A stretch of 64,000 bases of DNA from Nematopogon swammerdamellus (GCA_946902875.1 OX336343.1:17841596-17905595), one strand, 5' to 3'; counted from the first letter of the stretch, positions 1 to 11,115 are shown. Notes: generated from the sequence alone by a model not told the origin. A program made the numbers and translations.

Positions 1-398
1 AGGAAATTAGTTATTAAAAACAAAGCTAAACTATGAAATAGCCAATTTTATTAGCTTCGCAAATATTAAGCTCATCCACAAATACTCATGCTGCTATGAT
101 CGGAACTAACGAAACAATCCGAAAATAGACGCCAATGTCCTCATTTCATGCAAATTATTCTTGGTGAACCACTAATTTAGTGGTACTGTTGTTTGGAGAC
201 TTGGTATAGAAGCTAGTAGTTCTCTACTACTTGGCAAGCAAGTTTAGACACCTTTCTATGATATATGATAGGTCATAAACTATGAGTCAAGTATTATAAA
301 ACTGTATTAAAAATATGTTAAATACTTCGATGATAAATAAAAAATTTATGGTATACAAATATTATTAGACAGCACTGCAGCTTATGGCATATTTCTAT
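1..398. other. AT-rich stretch, no gene seen
   Basis: No coding exon, RNA gene or clear repeat was recognised on either strand. The stretch ends at the AAAT target duplication of the next element. SMURF exons could in principle lie here on the minus strand, but none were found. Confidence 0.5.
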
Positions 399-1544
399 AA
401 ATGGGTGATTCTACGTTAAGACTTCCTAGCGACGGCCACAACAAAAAACCCAACATTTTTCGAAAAATTTACACCAGGAACATAATATTTCTTTAAAATA
501 CAGCGTCTACTTTTATGGCAGTTAATTTCATCATTTCAATTTGCTTAGTTTGACTACAATCGCAAATTAACCTCGAAAAATATCTCTCCCCTGGTCTGTC
601 CCTCAACAGTATTTTCAGTAAATCAGTAACTTTTAAGTACTTCTCAAATGATAAAATAGGTTAATATTATTAATTTTATAAACTAGAATAACTGATTAAT
701 GTTGTATATTAGTAAAACTACAAAAACATTACCTTTTTCATTAAAAAAATTCAAGACTAAACTTGTCCCCTGCATTTTGTGTCTCCTCCCCTGACTTTTT
801 TAATACCTTCAATATTGGGTAAAATAATTTCGTAGTTGCGAACCCAAAGCTGTCAACACTCAGTGTTTCACGTGAAGTTAGCAGCAAACATCACGAAAGC
901 CATCCGCACGTTTTCATTGGCGGCCATTCTGGACACACCTGTCGTGTTGTGAGGATGTGAACAGTGAACACGGTCTCTCCACTGGAGAGCATTAAATTGT
1001 AATTATTTATGTAAATAGATGATTTTATACGTTAATTAACTGTAATGTATGCACAGATTATCATGTTTGTTTGTGGTTTCTTAATGATAAATACTTTAAA
1101 GGTAATTTGCGTTTTATCGCAAAAATTTCTCTCCCCTGTCATATTTCCCCTGCCTCGAAAGACGCCAGGGTAGAGACAAAGCGTCCAGGGGAGATATTAT
1201 ATATGTGAGCTCAGTAATATGTAGTAGGTATCAACATGTACTAGAACCGTTATGAGACAGTGTATTCATTTTTAATCTTCTGTGTTAGTTATTATTGTTA
1301 TTATATTCGCCTTTGGTAGGCAGGCAAAGGTTACGGACCATACAGTCTGTTTCTGGCTGTATATACTAGGGTAGATCCACAAGTTCGTGGCCTAACATAG
1401 AAAGAGCCATGACATTTTTTTAAATCTACCCTCATTTGTTAGTACAATTCTTCAGTATTAAATGTGCGAAGTTTGGTTCCGATACTGCAAGCTATATTTT
1501 TTCCGCGATTAATTGTTTAACGCTATCTGACAAGATTTTCAATA

Positions 1545-2550
1545 ATGGAGAAAATTGAACACCGAGCAGTGATGAAGTACCTCCATAAAAAATGCATGTC
1601 ACCGAAAGATATCCATCAAGATATCGTGAACACATTGGGGGAGTCTGCTCCATCGTATTCCAGTGTCAAAAAGTGGGTAGCTGAGTTTAAGCAGGGTCGG
1701 GAGAGCATTCAAGATGACGCTAGGAGCGGAAGGCCTTCGATGTCTACCACGAAGGAAAGCATCAATAAAATATGTGTTCTGATACTGAGTCACCGAAGAT
1801 TGACCATAAATAAGATAGCTGAGATCACAGGGATTAGTTATGGCCGGGTACAAAACATTATATCTGAAGAATTGGGGTTCCATAAGGTTTCTGCTCGTTG
1901 GGTCCCAAGATTGCTTTCAGCTGAACAAAAACGAGTTCGCTTCACAATTTCCCGCGATTGTTTGGAACTTTTTGAGGCAGATCCCGAGGATTTTTTGTGC
2001 CCTTTTTTGGATGAAAGCTGGGTTCACCACCATACTCCTGAATCAAAACAACAATCGAAGCAGTGGAAAAGATCTGGCTCATCCACTCCGAAGAAGGCTA
2101 AGGTCGTTTTGTCGACCAACAAAGACATGGTTTCAGTTTTCTGGGATGCGACGGGGATTATTTTCGTGAATTATTTACCAAAATGCCAAATTATCAATTC
2201 AAAATATTATTGCAACCTTTTGCGAAGACTTCGGGAAGAAATAAAAGAAAAAAGGCTGGGGTTGCTGCGGAAGAAAGTGTTGTTTCATCAAGATAATGCC
2301 GGGTTCACACTTCGGCTGAATCAATGTCTGAAATCCATAATTGTGGCTATGAAATATTGCCTTAAAAATAAATTTCCGAGCCACCTAGTGTTTTTTTTAT
2401 TTTGAAAAAGGTGGTAATCCGAGGGGGCTAAATCCGGCGAATAAGGTGCGTGGGCACCTTATTCGTCGGATTTAGCCCCCTCGGATTACCACCTTTTTCA
2501 AAATAAAAAAAACACTAGGTGGCTCGGAAATTTATTTTTAAGGCAATATT
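1545..2550 (+). pseudogene. Broken mariner-family transposase
   Basis: The reading frame from ATG 1545 stays open to 2405 (286 codons). Residues 1-110 match the paired helix-turn-helix DNA-binding part of mariner transposases. The DDE catalytic domain follows, with Asp156 in the context LDESWVHHH and Asp250 in HQDNA. Family members are about 340-350 residues and use a D,D34D triad. Here the frame leaves the family pattern just after residue 250 and then enters a 97-bp palindrome. The third Asp (context APSDYHLF) survives, but in another frame inside the right palindrome arm (about 2483-2485). The C-terminus beyond 2550 was not recognised. The copy cannot encode an active enzyme. It lies inside the 403-3005 element. 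Confidence 0.9.
2353..2550. repeat. Near-perfect 97-bp palindrome inside the mariner copy
   Basis: Arms 2353-2449 and 2454-2550 are inverted copies separated by 4 bp, with one mismatch noticed (around 2438/2465). The right arm is the mariner C-terminal coding sequence in sense orientation. The left arm is its reverse complement, placed between the second and third catalytic Asp. The outer 9 bases (aatattgcc) are also the expected sense codons, giving microhomology at the junction. Confidence 0.9.
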
Positions 2551-3055
2551 CTGCCAATTGTTTTTAAAAGCCAATAAGTTATTAAAATGTGTTTTTTTTT
2601 TATTTTTTTTTTGTGGCAAGAAAGAATTTACGTTTAAGGCGCTACTTATTTTATTAATATGGAAAAACTGTTTGGAATGTAAGCCTGATTAATGATTAAT
2701 ACAAACAACTTTAATTTAAAGTTGATTCCAATAAAATTTATCAGTGCTTCATTTACAAATCTACACACGAAGTCCCGCCCCTGTTCATATTGTACCCTAC
2801 CCTGTCACCATGTCCCTCCCCTGTATAATATATCTCCCCTGGTCTCTTCTAAAACGAGAAAAAATTAAAAAAATGACTGGCCATCTTACAGAAATGCAAA
2901 AAGTAGCTGTTTAAATAAAATTATACTATTATAACTTAGAATTTAAAAGAAAATTGTCGTGCCGCCATCCCATACAACCAAGGAAGTCTTAACGTAGAAT
3001 CACCCAAATATCTGTTTCGGATTACAAGGAGTTCCGAAATAGAGGGACAGGCTGG

Positions 3056-3108
3056 ATTGTATGTGTTTAACTCGTGTAGCCAGGCTACACGACTTAAACA
3101 CATACAAT
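3056..3108. repeat. 26-bp palindrome with one-base loop
   Basis: Arms 3056-3081 and 3083-3108 are inverted copies with one mismatch (attgtatgtgtttaa...). It lies 50 bp outside the AAAT-flanked element and would extrude as a hairpin. No function is evident. Confidence 0.8.
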
Positions 3109-3271
3109 ACATAATGTGAAGCCTGTTTCCCAGTGGGGTAAGCAGAGACAACAGTATTTATTCTATACAGAGTTTCCGCAGTAATGCATATATATAGAAT
3201 ACTGAATTCTTTGTGTATATGAAACTGAATAATTTTTTTTTTGAGGTTTTTTTTATTTTGAAGACATATTT

Positions 3272-3491
3272 TTAGGGTTCCGTATCCGGTACGGGACGCT
3301 ATTCACGCTTAGTCAACGCAGACTAGCTGACGAGGGCTTGATGCGAGCCGAAACGGGAAGTATGCACGGGAAATTTAGAGTTGCCACTCACTAGTCCCGA
3401 CCTCGATTAATACCCTCCTCTACTGCCGATGGGCCCGGATATGTTCGGTGAAGCCATCGCAAGCTTAGATCCACACCTTCAAGCCTACGCC

Positions 3492-3522
<31 letters not shown>

Positions 3523-3660
3523 CGTTCGTCCGTCTGTCCGAGGGCTGTATCTCTTGAACCGTAATTTGGTTGCATTCTCCGCACTGAGAAGGCTTGCCAG
3601 ATCTGATGTTAGCCTTCCCGGAACATATCTACTACTGCAGTCCTTCATAAATATGATGGA
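3272..3660. repeat. Dispersed repeat with (CTGT)n core, containing an inserted repeat
   Basis: The ends match other copies in this window (41690-41830 plus, 55262-55468 minus). They start tttagggttccgtatcc, run through a CTGT/CCGT-rich microsatellite (about 3488-3538) and end agggctgtatctcttgaacc. In this copy about 183 bp (3297-3479) separates the two halves. That insert contains the sequence gatgggcccggatatg, which recurs alone at 3727-3807 and 13768-13925, so it is a second repeat family inserted in the first. Confidence 0.6.
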
Positions 3661-3726
3661 GAAAGAAAAGATCAATATTTTTCTGCTATAATTTTTACGG
3701 TGAACTTTTAGCGTTTGTTTTGTGTT

Positions 3727-3807
3727 GATTAATACCCTCCTCTACTGCCGATGGGCCCGGATATGTTCGGTGAAGCCATCGTAAGCTTAGATCCACACCT
3801 TCAAAGC
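3727..3807. repeat. Partial copy of the gatgggcccgg repeat
   Basis: Nearly identical to 3405-3480 and 13850-13925; it shares the block from taataccctcctctactgcc to atccacaccttca. Family unknown. It has no coding potential and is probably a transposon tail fragment. Confidence 0.6.
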
Positions 3808-4069
3808 GAACAACTTTAGTAAGCAACACTACACTAAAATGAAAAAAGGAAATTGCTAATTTGAGCACTTCATCGGCATCTGGACTCTTCCCGGGATAAA
3901 TTGCACTCTCCGGGACAAAATTACCCTTCGCCCGGGACACGGGACATTGGAGCCTAGCCCGGAACTATCCCGGAAATCCCGGGCACCTGGCAAGCCTAGC
4001 ACTGAGTCATCGAAACAGTCCCGTTGTACGTTGGCGGACATCCGGTATAACACGTTCATTCATACAGAC

Positions 4070-4510
4070 AATAACACACACACACACACATAAACACCTT
4101 TCCACAAATAAAACTACACAATACAAGAATAACAAACACATTTACACCCACACACATAAACACCCTTGCACACAAAACTACACAATACAAAACCTAATGG
4201 TGAAAGACCCTGCCTCTCACAACACAGGGTATCCTAGCGTGAGAGACAGGACTATAAGTAAAATTTCTAGTTTACAAGCTGTGCCCGCGGCTCCGCCCGC
4301 TCTCATATTTTACTTCACTGCTAACCTCATAAGCCATTTAGCGTGATAGTAAGTACCCTATAGTTGATGGGAAGAATCAAGCTATCCGTAGATTTTTTTT
4401 TTATTAAAATCGGTTCAGTGGTTGTCGAGTTATAAGCGGACAGACAGACATACACTCAGACACTCAGACAGAAAGCCCAGAGTGCAATTATTATAGTTTG
4501 TAAGAAAAAA
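4070..4510. repeat. CA-rich low complexity and transposon-tail fragment
   Basis: 4074-4190 holds (AC)n-type runs and two copies of a cacataaacaccyttxcaca motif. 4258-4500 holds a block with a GC-rich hairpin-like stretch (gcccgcggctccgcccgc) and a tail of the type aaaatcggttcagtggtt followed by gacagacagacata, typical of degenerate mobile-element 3' tails in insects. No gene was seen. Confidence 0.45.
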
Positions 4511-4556
4511 AAATGTAAACTAGGTTAAGTTATAGAGAAAATAAATCTTATTCTTA

Positions 4557-5423
4557 GGGCCTATTTTACCACCTATCCATAAACTCCTCCATAAACTTAG
4601 CATGCCATAACTGGTCAAATCGGTTACTACCACCGCTCCGTAAGGCTATGCTACACATAAAGTGATGCCTAATTTGCGGACAGCTTCATCTTCTCCATAA
4701 GCCTAAAGATCAGATTAAGCACCACTTTGTTTGACATTTTCTGAATTTATTTTCAATCTTTAGCCGTTCTAAACCTGTTGAAATGGACTTTGTGGACCTT
4801 CTCGACGATTATTTGGTTTTGATAAGTTGGAGCATCACTGACGTTTTTGTTCTGCCATTTCATTTTTTCAACTCAAAAAACCGCAAAACGACCAAATATG
4901 TAAGAAGTAGAACTCCAACGAAACCAGACAGACAAAACGCTGTTATATTCTTTGGACAGAACGGAAGGTTATTTTGTCGAAGAACAAACCGCAGACTATC
5001 TATGGACGATAGAATATCGCTTTTGTTCGTGGCATGTTGCCTAGAGGATCAGCGACGTTTTAGATTTTTATTATATCATCAAAATTAATTGTTTTTCAAT
5101 TAAAACTATGAACAACATTTTCTAGAAATTATTTATTATTTTAATAACATTATAATTAAACAAATGGGCTATCAATTTCATCATAACAAAGTATGTAAAA
5201 ATGCAAAAAGATTTCTATTTCTATTTCTATTTCTATTTGTTCTTACCGTATTTGGAGCCAATCGTCTAGGCAGAAAAACAACACTTTGTGGACGACATAG
5301 TAAGATGTTCCGTAAATTTGCGTGGTAAAAGCGAATATTTTTAGGGAATACATTTAAGTTGTAGTTTGCGTTATGCAGTACTTTGATATGGAAGGGTTTA
5401 TGCACTCATGGTAAAATAGGCCC
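4557..5423 (+). mobile_element. PIF/Harbinger-like DNA transposon, deletion derivative
   Basis: Both ends read gggcctattttacca inwards. Similarity between the two ends continues imperfectly for about 55-60 bp. The flanks are TTA on both sides (4554-4556 and 5424-5426), the 3-bp target duplication typical of PIF/Harbinger elements. The element is 867 bp, too short for a complete transposase plus Myb-like partner. It lies upstream in map order of the SMURF exons, probably in a later SMURF intron. Confidence 0.75.
4783..5088 (+). CDS. Short ORF inside the PIF/Harbinger-like element
   Basis: A 101-codon frame begins with an acidic, hydrophobic N-terminus (MDFVDLLDDYLVL) followed by a basic, Arg-rich half. 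The position, just inside the left end, fits the N-terminal part of an element-encoded protein that has lost its catalytic portion by deletion. No DDE motif or zinc finger is visible. I do not recognise it with certainty; it may be only a remnant and need not be expressed. Confidence 0.35.
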   Translation: MDFVDLLDDYLVLISWSITDVFVLPFHFFNSKNRKTTKYVRSRTPTKPDRQNAVIFFGQNGRLFCRRTNRRLSMDDRISLLFVACCLEDQRRFRFLLYHQN

Positions 5424-5474
5424 TTATTCTCTTATTCTTATTCATGCTGTTGTAAGACAGAGAGAGAGCCTTAC

Positions 5475-6998
5475 CTGATGGTGATGCCATCTCCCTTGCA
5501 CATATACAGGTCGTAATGTGTGTTCCATTTAGGCTCGAGTGTCGCCTTCACAGCGTTGGTTGAGTGAACCTGGCCGCTACCTTCCACCTCGATCTTGGCA
5601 AATGGATCTGGCAACCCTAAGAATATTACAAGTGAATTTTATTGAATATTTAACGTGACATACTATCCACATACATTTTTCTAGTGCACTTTCATTAGTT
5701 GCGGCCTTTTAGAGGCAGCTTTCTTTTACCTATACACATTTATATATAATTTGTATGGGGGAATTGTCAATTTTAGGTTAGAGAATTTTTTTTAAGAATG
5801 TCATGCATATTTTTTTTAAACCTGTGCTTCTATATAAGTGAATCCTCACTTGTTTCATACCGTTTTGTGGGGAACCTCATTGGTTTTTTTTCATTACTTT
5901 ACGAAATATTTGGACATTATGTCGAAGTAGACGCTCAAATCCTCTGGCACGGCAAAACGTCTGGAAGTCAGTGTCTATCAGCATTTTTATAGCTTTGGAA
6001 TGCAACAGGTTAAAAATAAAAACAAAATTATTAACTACTGCAGGCAGCAGGATAAGATTAAAATTACTCCTGCTTGTCTGCTAATTCCTCACAAGGTCCT
6101 ACTATTTAGGTACATATATATATTTATATATTTACTAACTCTGAACACGGGAGACATATTTTGAAACAGAAAAGTTATGTGGATAAGAAGTGTTTTTTCA
6201 GAAGAATCTAATATACATAGGTAGTCTATCTATAATATGTTACCTATGTGTTTTTTCTTCATTCAATAAAAAATCAAAAAAATTACCGAAAAAAAATCTA
6301 TAGTATAGTTTAGTACTCAGTTATAGTATGTTTTAATTGCAAAATATAAAAATAAATAAGTATAGTAAATAAAATATACCTACGGATGGGAATGTGACAT
6401 TTTCAGGTCAGAAGTTGCACTTTCGCTGATAACATATTTTAGCTAAGCAACGAGGCGCCACTCTGTATCTACAATCACATTTAATTGCGCCAATTTGCTG
6501 CAAGTAGACCTTGAACCAATTTACTTTTATGTCTTCGTAAATGTAAGTAACGTGGAGATTTAGAAATGTAGTCACTTACTGAAGAGATCTCTGCGTGCCA
6601 GGTTTCTTGCGCAGAGAACTGAAAAACACCAAATTACTTCTCAATATTACTCAATTATTGCTACACCATTCCAGCTCTCACGCGGCCTGTGAGCAATTAT
6701 TCACTTACAAAAATATCTAGTAAATTCGCAACAAATTCACAAACAATGTTGGACAAATTTGATGCTGAACATTCAAGCTGTGCGGAATGGAAGTATTAAT
6801 AGAAAACGGAAAACAAATTCGAAGTAAATTCACAACATTTGTGAAAACGTGACTGCCCAAAATATAATGTTTTGGTAGTAATTATTGACATAATTTGTAC
6901 AAGAATTTTTCGGAAGGGCGTGCGTAGCGACAAGCAATATACTGACTGGTGAGACGGATCTTCTGCGCGCCATACTTGCGGCCGTTGGGCGAGGACAT
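5475..6998 (-). CDS. Smurf: SMURF-type HECT E3 ubiquitin ligase, N-terminal exons (partial)
   Basis: Three minus-strand exons join in frame: 6947-6998 (ATG at 6998), 6580-6618 and 5475-5616, each with GT donor and AG acceptor. They encode 77 complete residues. These begin MSSPNGRKYGAQKIRLT, then give the C2-domain signature ILCARNLARRDLFRLPDPFAK, then a KWNTHYDLY motif, all diagnostic of SMURF1/2 and Drosophila Smurf (lack). SMURF proteins use the C2 domain for membrane targeting, WW domains to bind PPxY substrates such as SMADs, and a HECT domain to transfer ubiquitin, limiting BMP/TGF-beta signalling. The WW and HECT exons should lie left of 5475 but were not found, so the gene probably runs out of the window. 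The second exon is only 39 bp. An out-of-frame upstream ATG at 7038 overlaps the start. Confidence 0.9.
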
Positions 6999-7180
6999 CC
7001 TGCACTCTATTCTCAACACATATCGTGATCGTGCTCATCGGTCGCCATTTACAAAACTTCGCTCATTCACTCCACTCACTTCACTTTCAAATCATAGACA
7101 AACGCCTTGAAATGAAAGAAAGAGCAGAAAGTGTTGCTAGCACTGAAAAAGAGGGGCTATTTATAGGAGTAGTCAGCCAC
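6999..7180 (-). promoter_or_regulatory. Probable 5' leader and promoter side of Smurf, with an upstream ATG
   Basis: Sequence just upstream of the Smurf start codon has no repeat similarity. It contains an upstream ATG (complement of 7036-7038), 40 bp before the main start and out of frame; its frame runs past the main start. Transcription start and promoter elements cannot be fixed by eye. Confidence 0.3.
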
Positions 7181-7444
7181 GTATGATACGAAATCTTTTT
7201 TCAAACGATTGATTTAGTACATAAATTGAACCTTTTTTTGACAATATTTATTACTGAACACGCTTCCTATTTCTTCGACCGAGTGCTTTATTATTATGCT
7301 AGTTTCTATATTATGCACGAGTTTGAAAGTGTGACTGGAACTTAATCGAGCACTCGCTACGTGTTAACCAGGTATTGTTGGGAAATCTATGGAACAACAA
7401 CAAGGAGGGAGAGACAGCCAGCCCAGCCGGGTCTGGCACAGGAG

Positions 7445-8460
7445 AGAACAAAGGAATGATGGCGCTGTAGATCAGCTGTGATTTTTTGGAGATTAAAAAA
7501 AAATAACGCGACGCATCTTCTCTATATTAACCCTAACCTAATGTTGAGGCGATGCATGTCGTTTTTGTTACGTTTCGCTTCTGCCACTTCGCATTTACAA
7601 TCAGCTGATCTACAGCACAAGCGTTCCTTTGTTCTATCATCTGCCGCTTGCCAACCAGGCAGCCAACAGACAAACAATATTATATTATGAAGTCAGATGT
7701 CAGCTGTGATATTCTTTGGCTGTGGAAATGAAATTTTTCAAATAGGTAATTCCAAAGAGGTTATACTGAGAATGAAATATAAATAATTTTCAAAGAGTGA
7801 ACCACTACGATAATTTTATAAATTTAGTTGTGCGGAAAGTTGCCTTGATTTTGGTGTAGTTGTAGGTATTTTTTTATTTTTTGTTATGGTATTTATCGAA
7901 CTTATAATGTAGGTAAGGAGTTTATTTTACCGTAATGTGAATTATGTGTGGTCGCTTTATCTCATGTTTGTGGCGTTTGTTGGAATTACTGGCACTGATA
8001 ACTCTGTGTCATAACGTCCTCTCGGAGGTAAGTAAATAATTCTAATTCTATCGTTGAAAATTGTTGTTTATATAATATCTATCTACCTATCTAAAACATG
8101 TAATAGGTACCTAATGAAAAAATCTGCGAGAAACCTAACTGACCTGTGACTGGATGAAGGAACCAACGGGTGAGTATTAGATTAGCGACGGTAAGATCGA
8201 ATATTGCTGGTATGCTTATTGTGCAGGCCTAGATAAAAGATGAATTATAGTGAAAGAATTGTTTGCCGGAAATGCGTAGTTTCGGAGAAAAAAAAATTTG
8301 AAAAAAATATTTTTCATACAAAATAAATTATCCATTTTTATTTTAATTTTTTTTTTAATGCACCAAAACATTTATTTTGAATAGGAATTTATGCAAAAAC
8401 GACATGCGCCGCCTCAACATTAGATTAGGGTTAATTTATAGAAGATGCGTCGCTTCTATA
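7445..8460. repeat. Two interleaved inverted-repeat pairs
   Basis: The segment near 7448-7482 (aacaaaggaa...ctgtagatcagctg) is repeated inverted at 7600-7638. Separately, about 57 bp at 7505-7562 (gcgacgcatcttct...) is repeated inverted at 8400-8455. They look like pieces of fold-back elements. No coding sequence is evident apart from the candidate exon at 7944. Confidence 0.55.
7944..8027 (+). CDS. Candidate first exon encoding a signal peptide or membrane anchor
   Basis: ATG at 7944 opens 28 codons that end exactly at a strong donor (ctcggag|gtaagta). The peptide has a short polar start (MCGRF) followed by a leucine-rich hydrophobic core (CLWRLLELLALITLC), as in a signal peptide or first membrane segment. 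The base composition is less AT-rich than its surroundings. No matching downstream exon was identified before the asparaginase gene. The call rests on splice-site and hydrophobicity features only and could be chance. Confidence 0.3.
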
Positions 8461-8688
8461 AATTGACCTGGTTATTTTTTTTAAACCACCAAACATACAT
8501 TTATATTTTAAATCAATGTTTTGGTGCTATAAAAAAATATATTTTTTTTTGTTATGAAAAATTAATTTTGTATGGGGGAAAAAAATTTTTCTCCGAAAGT
8601 ACGCATTTCCGGCAAATAATTCTGTCACTATAGTTCATCTTTTATCTAGGCCTACACAATAAGCATACCAGCAATATTCGATCTTACC
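8190..8688. mobile_element. Fold-back MITE with about 110-bp inverted termini, followed by a C23 run
   Basis: The left end (ggtaagatcgaatattgctgg...) is the inverted copy of the right end, which terminates at gatcttacc (8688). Similarity extends inward about 110 bp, including the block tagataaaagatgaa and a ccggaaatgcgta motif. A run of 23 cytosines (8687-8709) abuts the right end. The interior is AT-rich and non-coding. The superfamily is unknown. Confidence 0.65.
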
Positions 8689-8709
8689 CCCCCCCCCCCC
8701 CCCCCCCCC

Positions 8710-9354
8710 GAACCAACATTTTTACTTTTGTTTATATACTTTGTGCCTTTGACTTCCAACACGTTAAATATAAGAGGGGTCACACAGTTCCAATACCATT
8801 TTCGCCTCCCGAAAATTCACGAAAATTGGGCGCGCTCACATAAACTCAAATATTTCGTAAAATAATGAAGTCAGATCAATAAACTCTATTGGCACTTATA
8901 GCCAATAAAATTACCCACAAAACAAATGAGAACTCAAATTTTTTTTTTACTTTGGGAAAAACAAAACACACTAAAAATTTTAGATTTGAATTTATTCTTA
9001 GGAGGAATCGGTATATAATGAATGTCTTCCACTTCATTGCCTCCTTAATCTGTCCCTTAGATCAACATCAACACCTGCAGATCTACCAATAACTCACCTA
9101 AAAACTGGCAGGATTACAACCAATTGCCGTGTCGTGTGCATTACTTACCGCTTCTGATTGGTTGAAATTGAGCGAGTTTTTACGGTAGATGAACCGGTCT
9201 TATATTTTACAACTTCTGTATTTAGTCTGTATAAACCATTAAATGTATGAACCATTTCACTCTCCTTATACTCCTTTCTCTTTTCATTTTCTTGGGATAA
9301 TAATTCCGGATATACAGACTATAAGCTTGAGTTCATCCTTAAAATATTGAATTT
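8710..9354. other. AT-rich intergenic stretch, no gene seen
   Basis: No convincing exon or RNA gene. It ends at the T-rich (poly-A complement) border of the following LINE fragment. Confidence 0.5.
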
Positions 9355-11090
9355 TTTTTGTTTTTATCTTTATTTTGTTTAAGGCTTTAGCCATTCCTGG
9401 CTATGCCAGCCCCATAGTAACTATATTGATTTTTTATTGTACTTCAGCACGATTCAACGCCTGTGACTTTACAAAAAAACTTAGTATGAATTCAAACTCC
9501 TCCCCCTGAGCTCGCCCCAAGGCTTCATGTAGGTACTTTAAAAAACAGGTTGAGTCGGTCTGTTCTTAAGTCTCTCAATAGCTTCTGCCTCAGTTCTCGG
9601 TTCCGGGCACATTCCAACAGTATATGGAGTAGGTCCTCTTCTATCCCACATATGCTACAGTTGGGTGATTGTGCTATCTTCATAAGGTACATTGTCTTAT
9701 TTGTTGGAATGTGTCCAGATCGTAGTCTCAGGCCCATTACAATTTCTGTTCTCGGTCTGTCGCTCTTGGCAAACCAGGGAATTTTTAACGGTTCACAATG
9801 CATTGTTCTGTACCATATACCTTTCTGCACTGATCTCTCATCGAAATATTGCTTCCACATATTATAAACAGTTCTTTTTTATTTCGGGTAGGTGGTCAGT
9901 GCAGAAAGTTTTACATTGACTAATTATTGCATCAGATCTACAAGCTTTACTAGCCAGGCAGTCAGCCTCCTCGTTGCCCGCAATACCAACGTGCGATGGA
10001 ATCCATTGTAGAGTTATGTTCTTATCTTCGGTGCTCATTTTATATATATCTTTTAATATTTCGTATGAAACCGATCTTCCAAGGTTGCCCTTCGTACAGG
10101 ACACGAGGTGTTGAAGTGCACTTTTTGAATCTGTGAGTATGACTGTCTTATTAGAACCGGTCGATGTGCTATACGAAAGGGCCTCTGAAATCGCAATTAG
10201 TTCAGCAGTCATGATAGGAACTTTTGCGGGTATGTTGATCTCCATCCCATCGTTGGTTTGCGGGTCCCAAAAGGCTGCCCCTGTCCCATTATTATTTTTT
10301 GAGCCATCTGTATAGATTTTGTAGTGTTCACTGTACATTTCCCTAATCATAAAGTCGGCTTTTTGTTTTATTTCAATTTTTGACTCATCTTTTTTCGGTT
10401 TATCTATACCTGGTACATGAGTATGAACGTCTAGTTGAATTTTAGAGGGCCAAACCTCTAATGTTTTGAATAGAACAATTTTCAATTTCCCAATCACTGA
10501 TGCAGCTATGACACTTGAGTAGAATGGGAGTATTCCTCCGTCGCCAGTAGGCATAGGTACATTTATCTAAAAGCTCTTGTAACAGCTTTATCAGTGGGTT
10601 TTCTGTGCGTGACTTCGTCTTCAAATAGTATTTACTGCCTAGGTATTGTCTTCGCACATGCAATGGTTGTATACATAAGTCACTCTGCATCACATGTATT
10701 GGTGTACTTTTGATGTATCCTCCACAAATTCTCATCGCTCTATTTTGTAGAGTGTTCATCTTATTGAAGTGACTTTGCGCACAGTGACCATACAAAAAAC
10801 TGCCATAATCCATTCTGCTTCTTATTAATGTTATGTATAATCGTCTTAATTGGATAGGATGAACACCCCACGACGACCCTGCCAGAACTTTAAGAACATT
10901 CATGTATTTCATTATTTTATTGCAGCTTTCATTTATGTGTTCACGCCATTTGAGTGATTGATCTAGCCAGACACCCAGAAATTTAACAGTTTGAGCTCTA
11001 ACAATGGGAATACTGTTCACCTTGACATTTATATTGGCTCTATTTCTACCTCGTGCATATATACATATTTTGGACTTTTCTGGAATATTT
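9355..11090 (-). mobile_element. I-clade-like LINE, 5'-truncated (RT thumb, RNase H, C-terminal zinc motif)
   Basis: The minus strand reads from about 11090 down. A reverse-transcriptase C-terminal part (PEKSKICIYARGR near the truncated end, then FLGVWLDQSLKW) is followed by an RNase H domain with the expected acidic and His landmarks (YTDGSK, LTDSKSALQHL, WIPSHVGIAGNEEAD). The C-terminal motif CSICGIEEDLLHILLEC closes the protein. RNase H plus this tail fits non-LTR elements of the I group. Three overlapping frames (10442-11020, 9862-10554, 9525-9860) show at least two frameshifts. A T-rich tract near 9352-9375 marks the 3' end. The truncated 5' end stops about 25 bp before the asparaginase start codon. 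Confidence 0.85.
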
Positions 11091-11115
11091 TATTGTCATC
11101 CAGAACTGTGGAAGG

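Larger units (their letters stand above)
403..3005. mobile_element. Unclassified TIR element (2.6 kb, AAAT target duplication)
   Basis: A 25-bp perfect terminal inverted repeat starting GGGTGATTCTACG lies at 403-427, and its complement ends at 3005. Both ends are flanked by AAAT (399-402 and 3006-3009), which looks like a 4-bp target-site duplication. The interior is AT-rich and holds several copies of the motif ctcccctg (near 585, 785, 1130 and 2815-2840) and a broken mariner element. No transposase for the outer element was found, so it is non-autonomous. TIR and duplication support a cut-and-paste DNA transposon; the superfamily cannot be fixed (a 4-bp duplication would fit Sola or Chapaev). 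Confidence 0.65.

Noticed and set aside
4783..5088. Independent host gene inside the Harbinger-like element
   Set aside because: It lies wholly between the element's inverted ends and TTA duplications, so it is treated as element-encoded.
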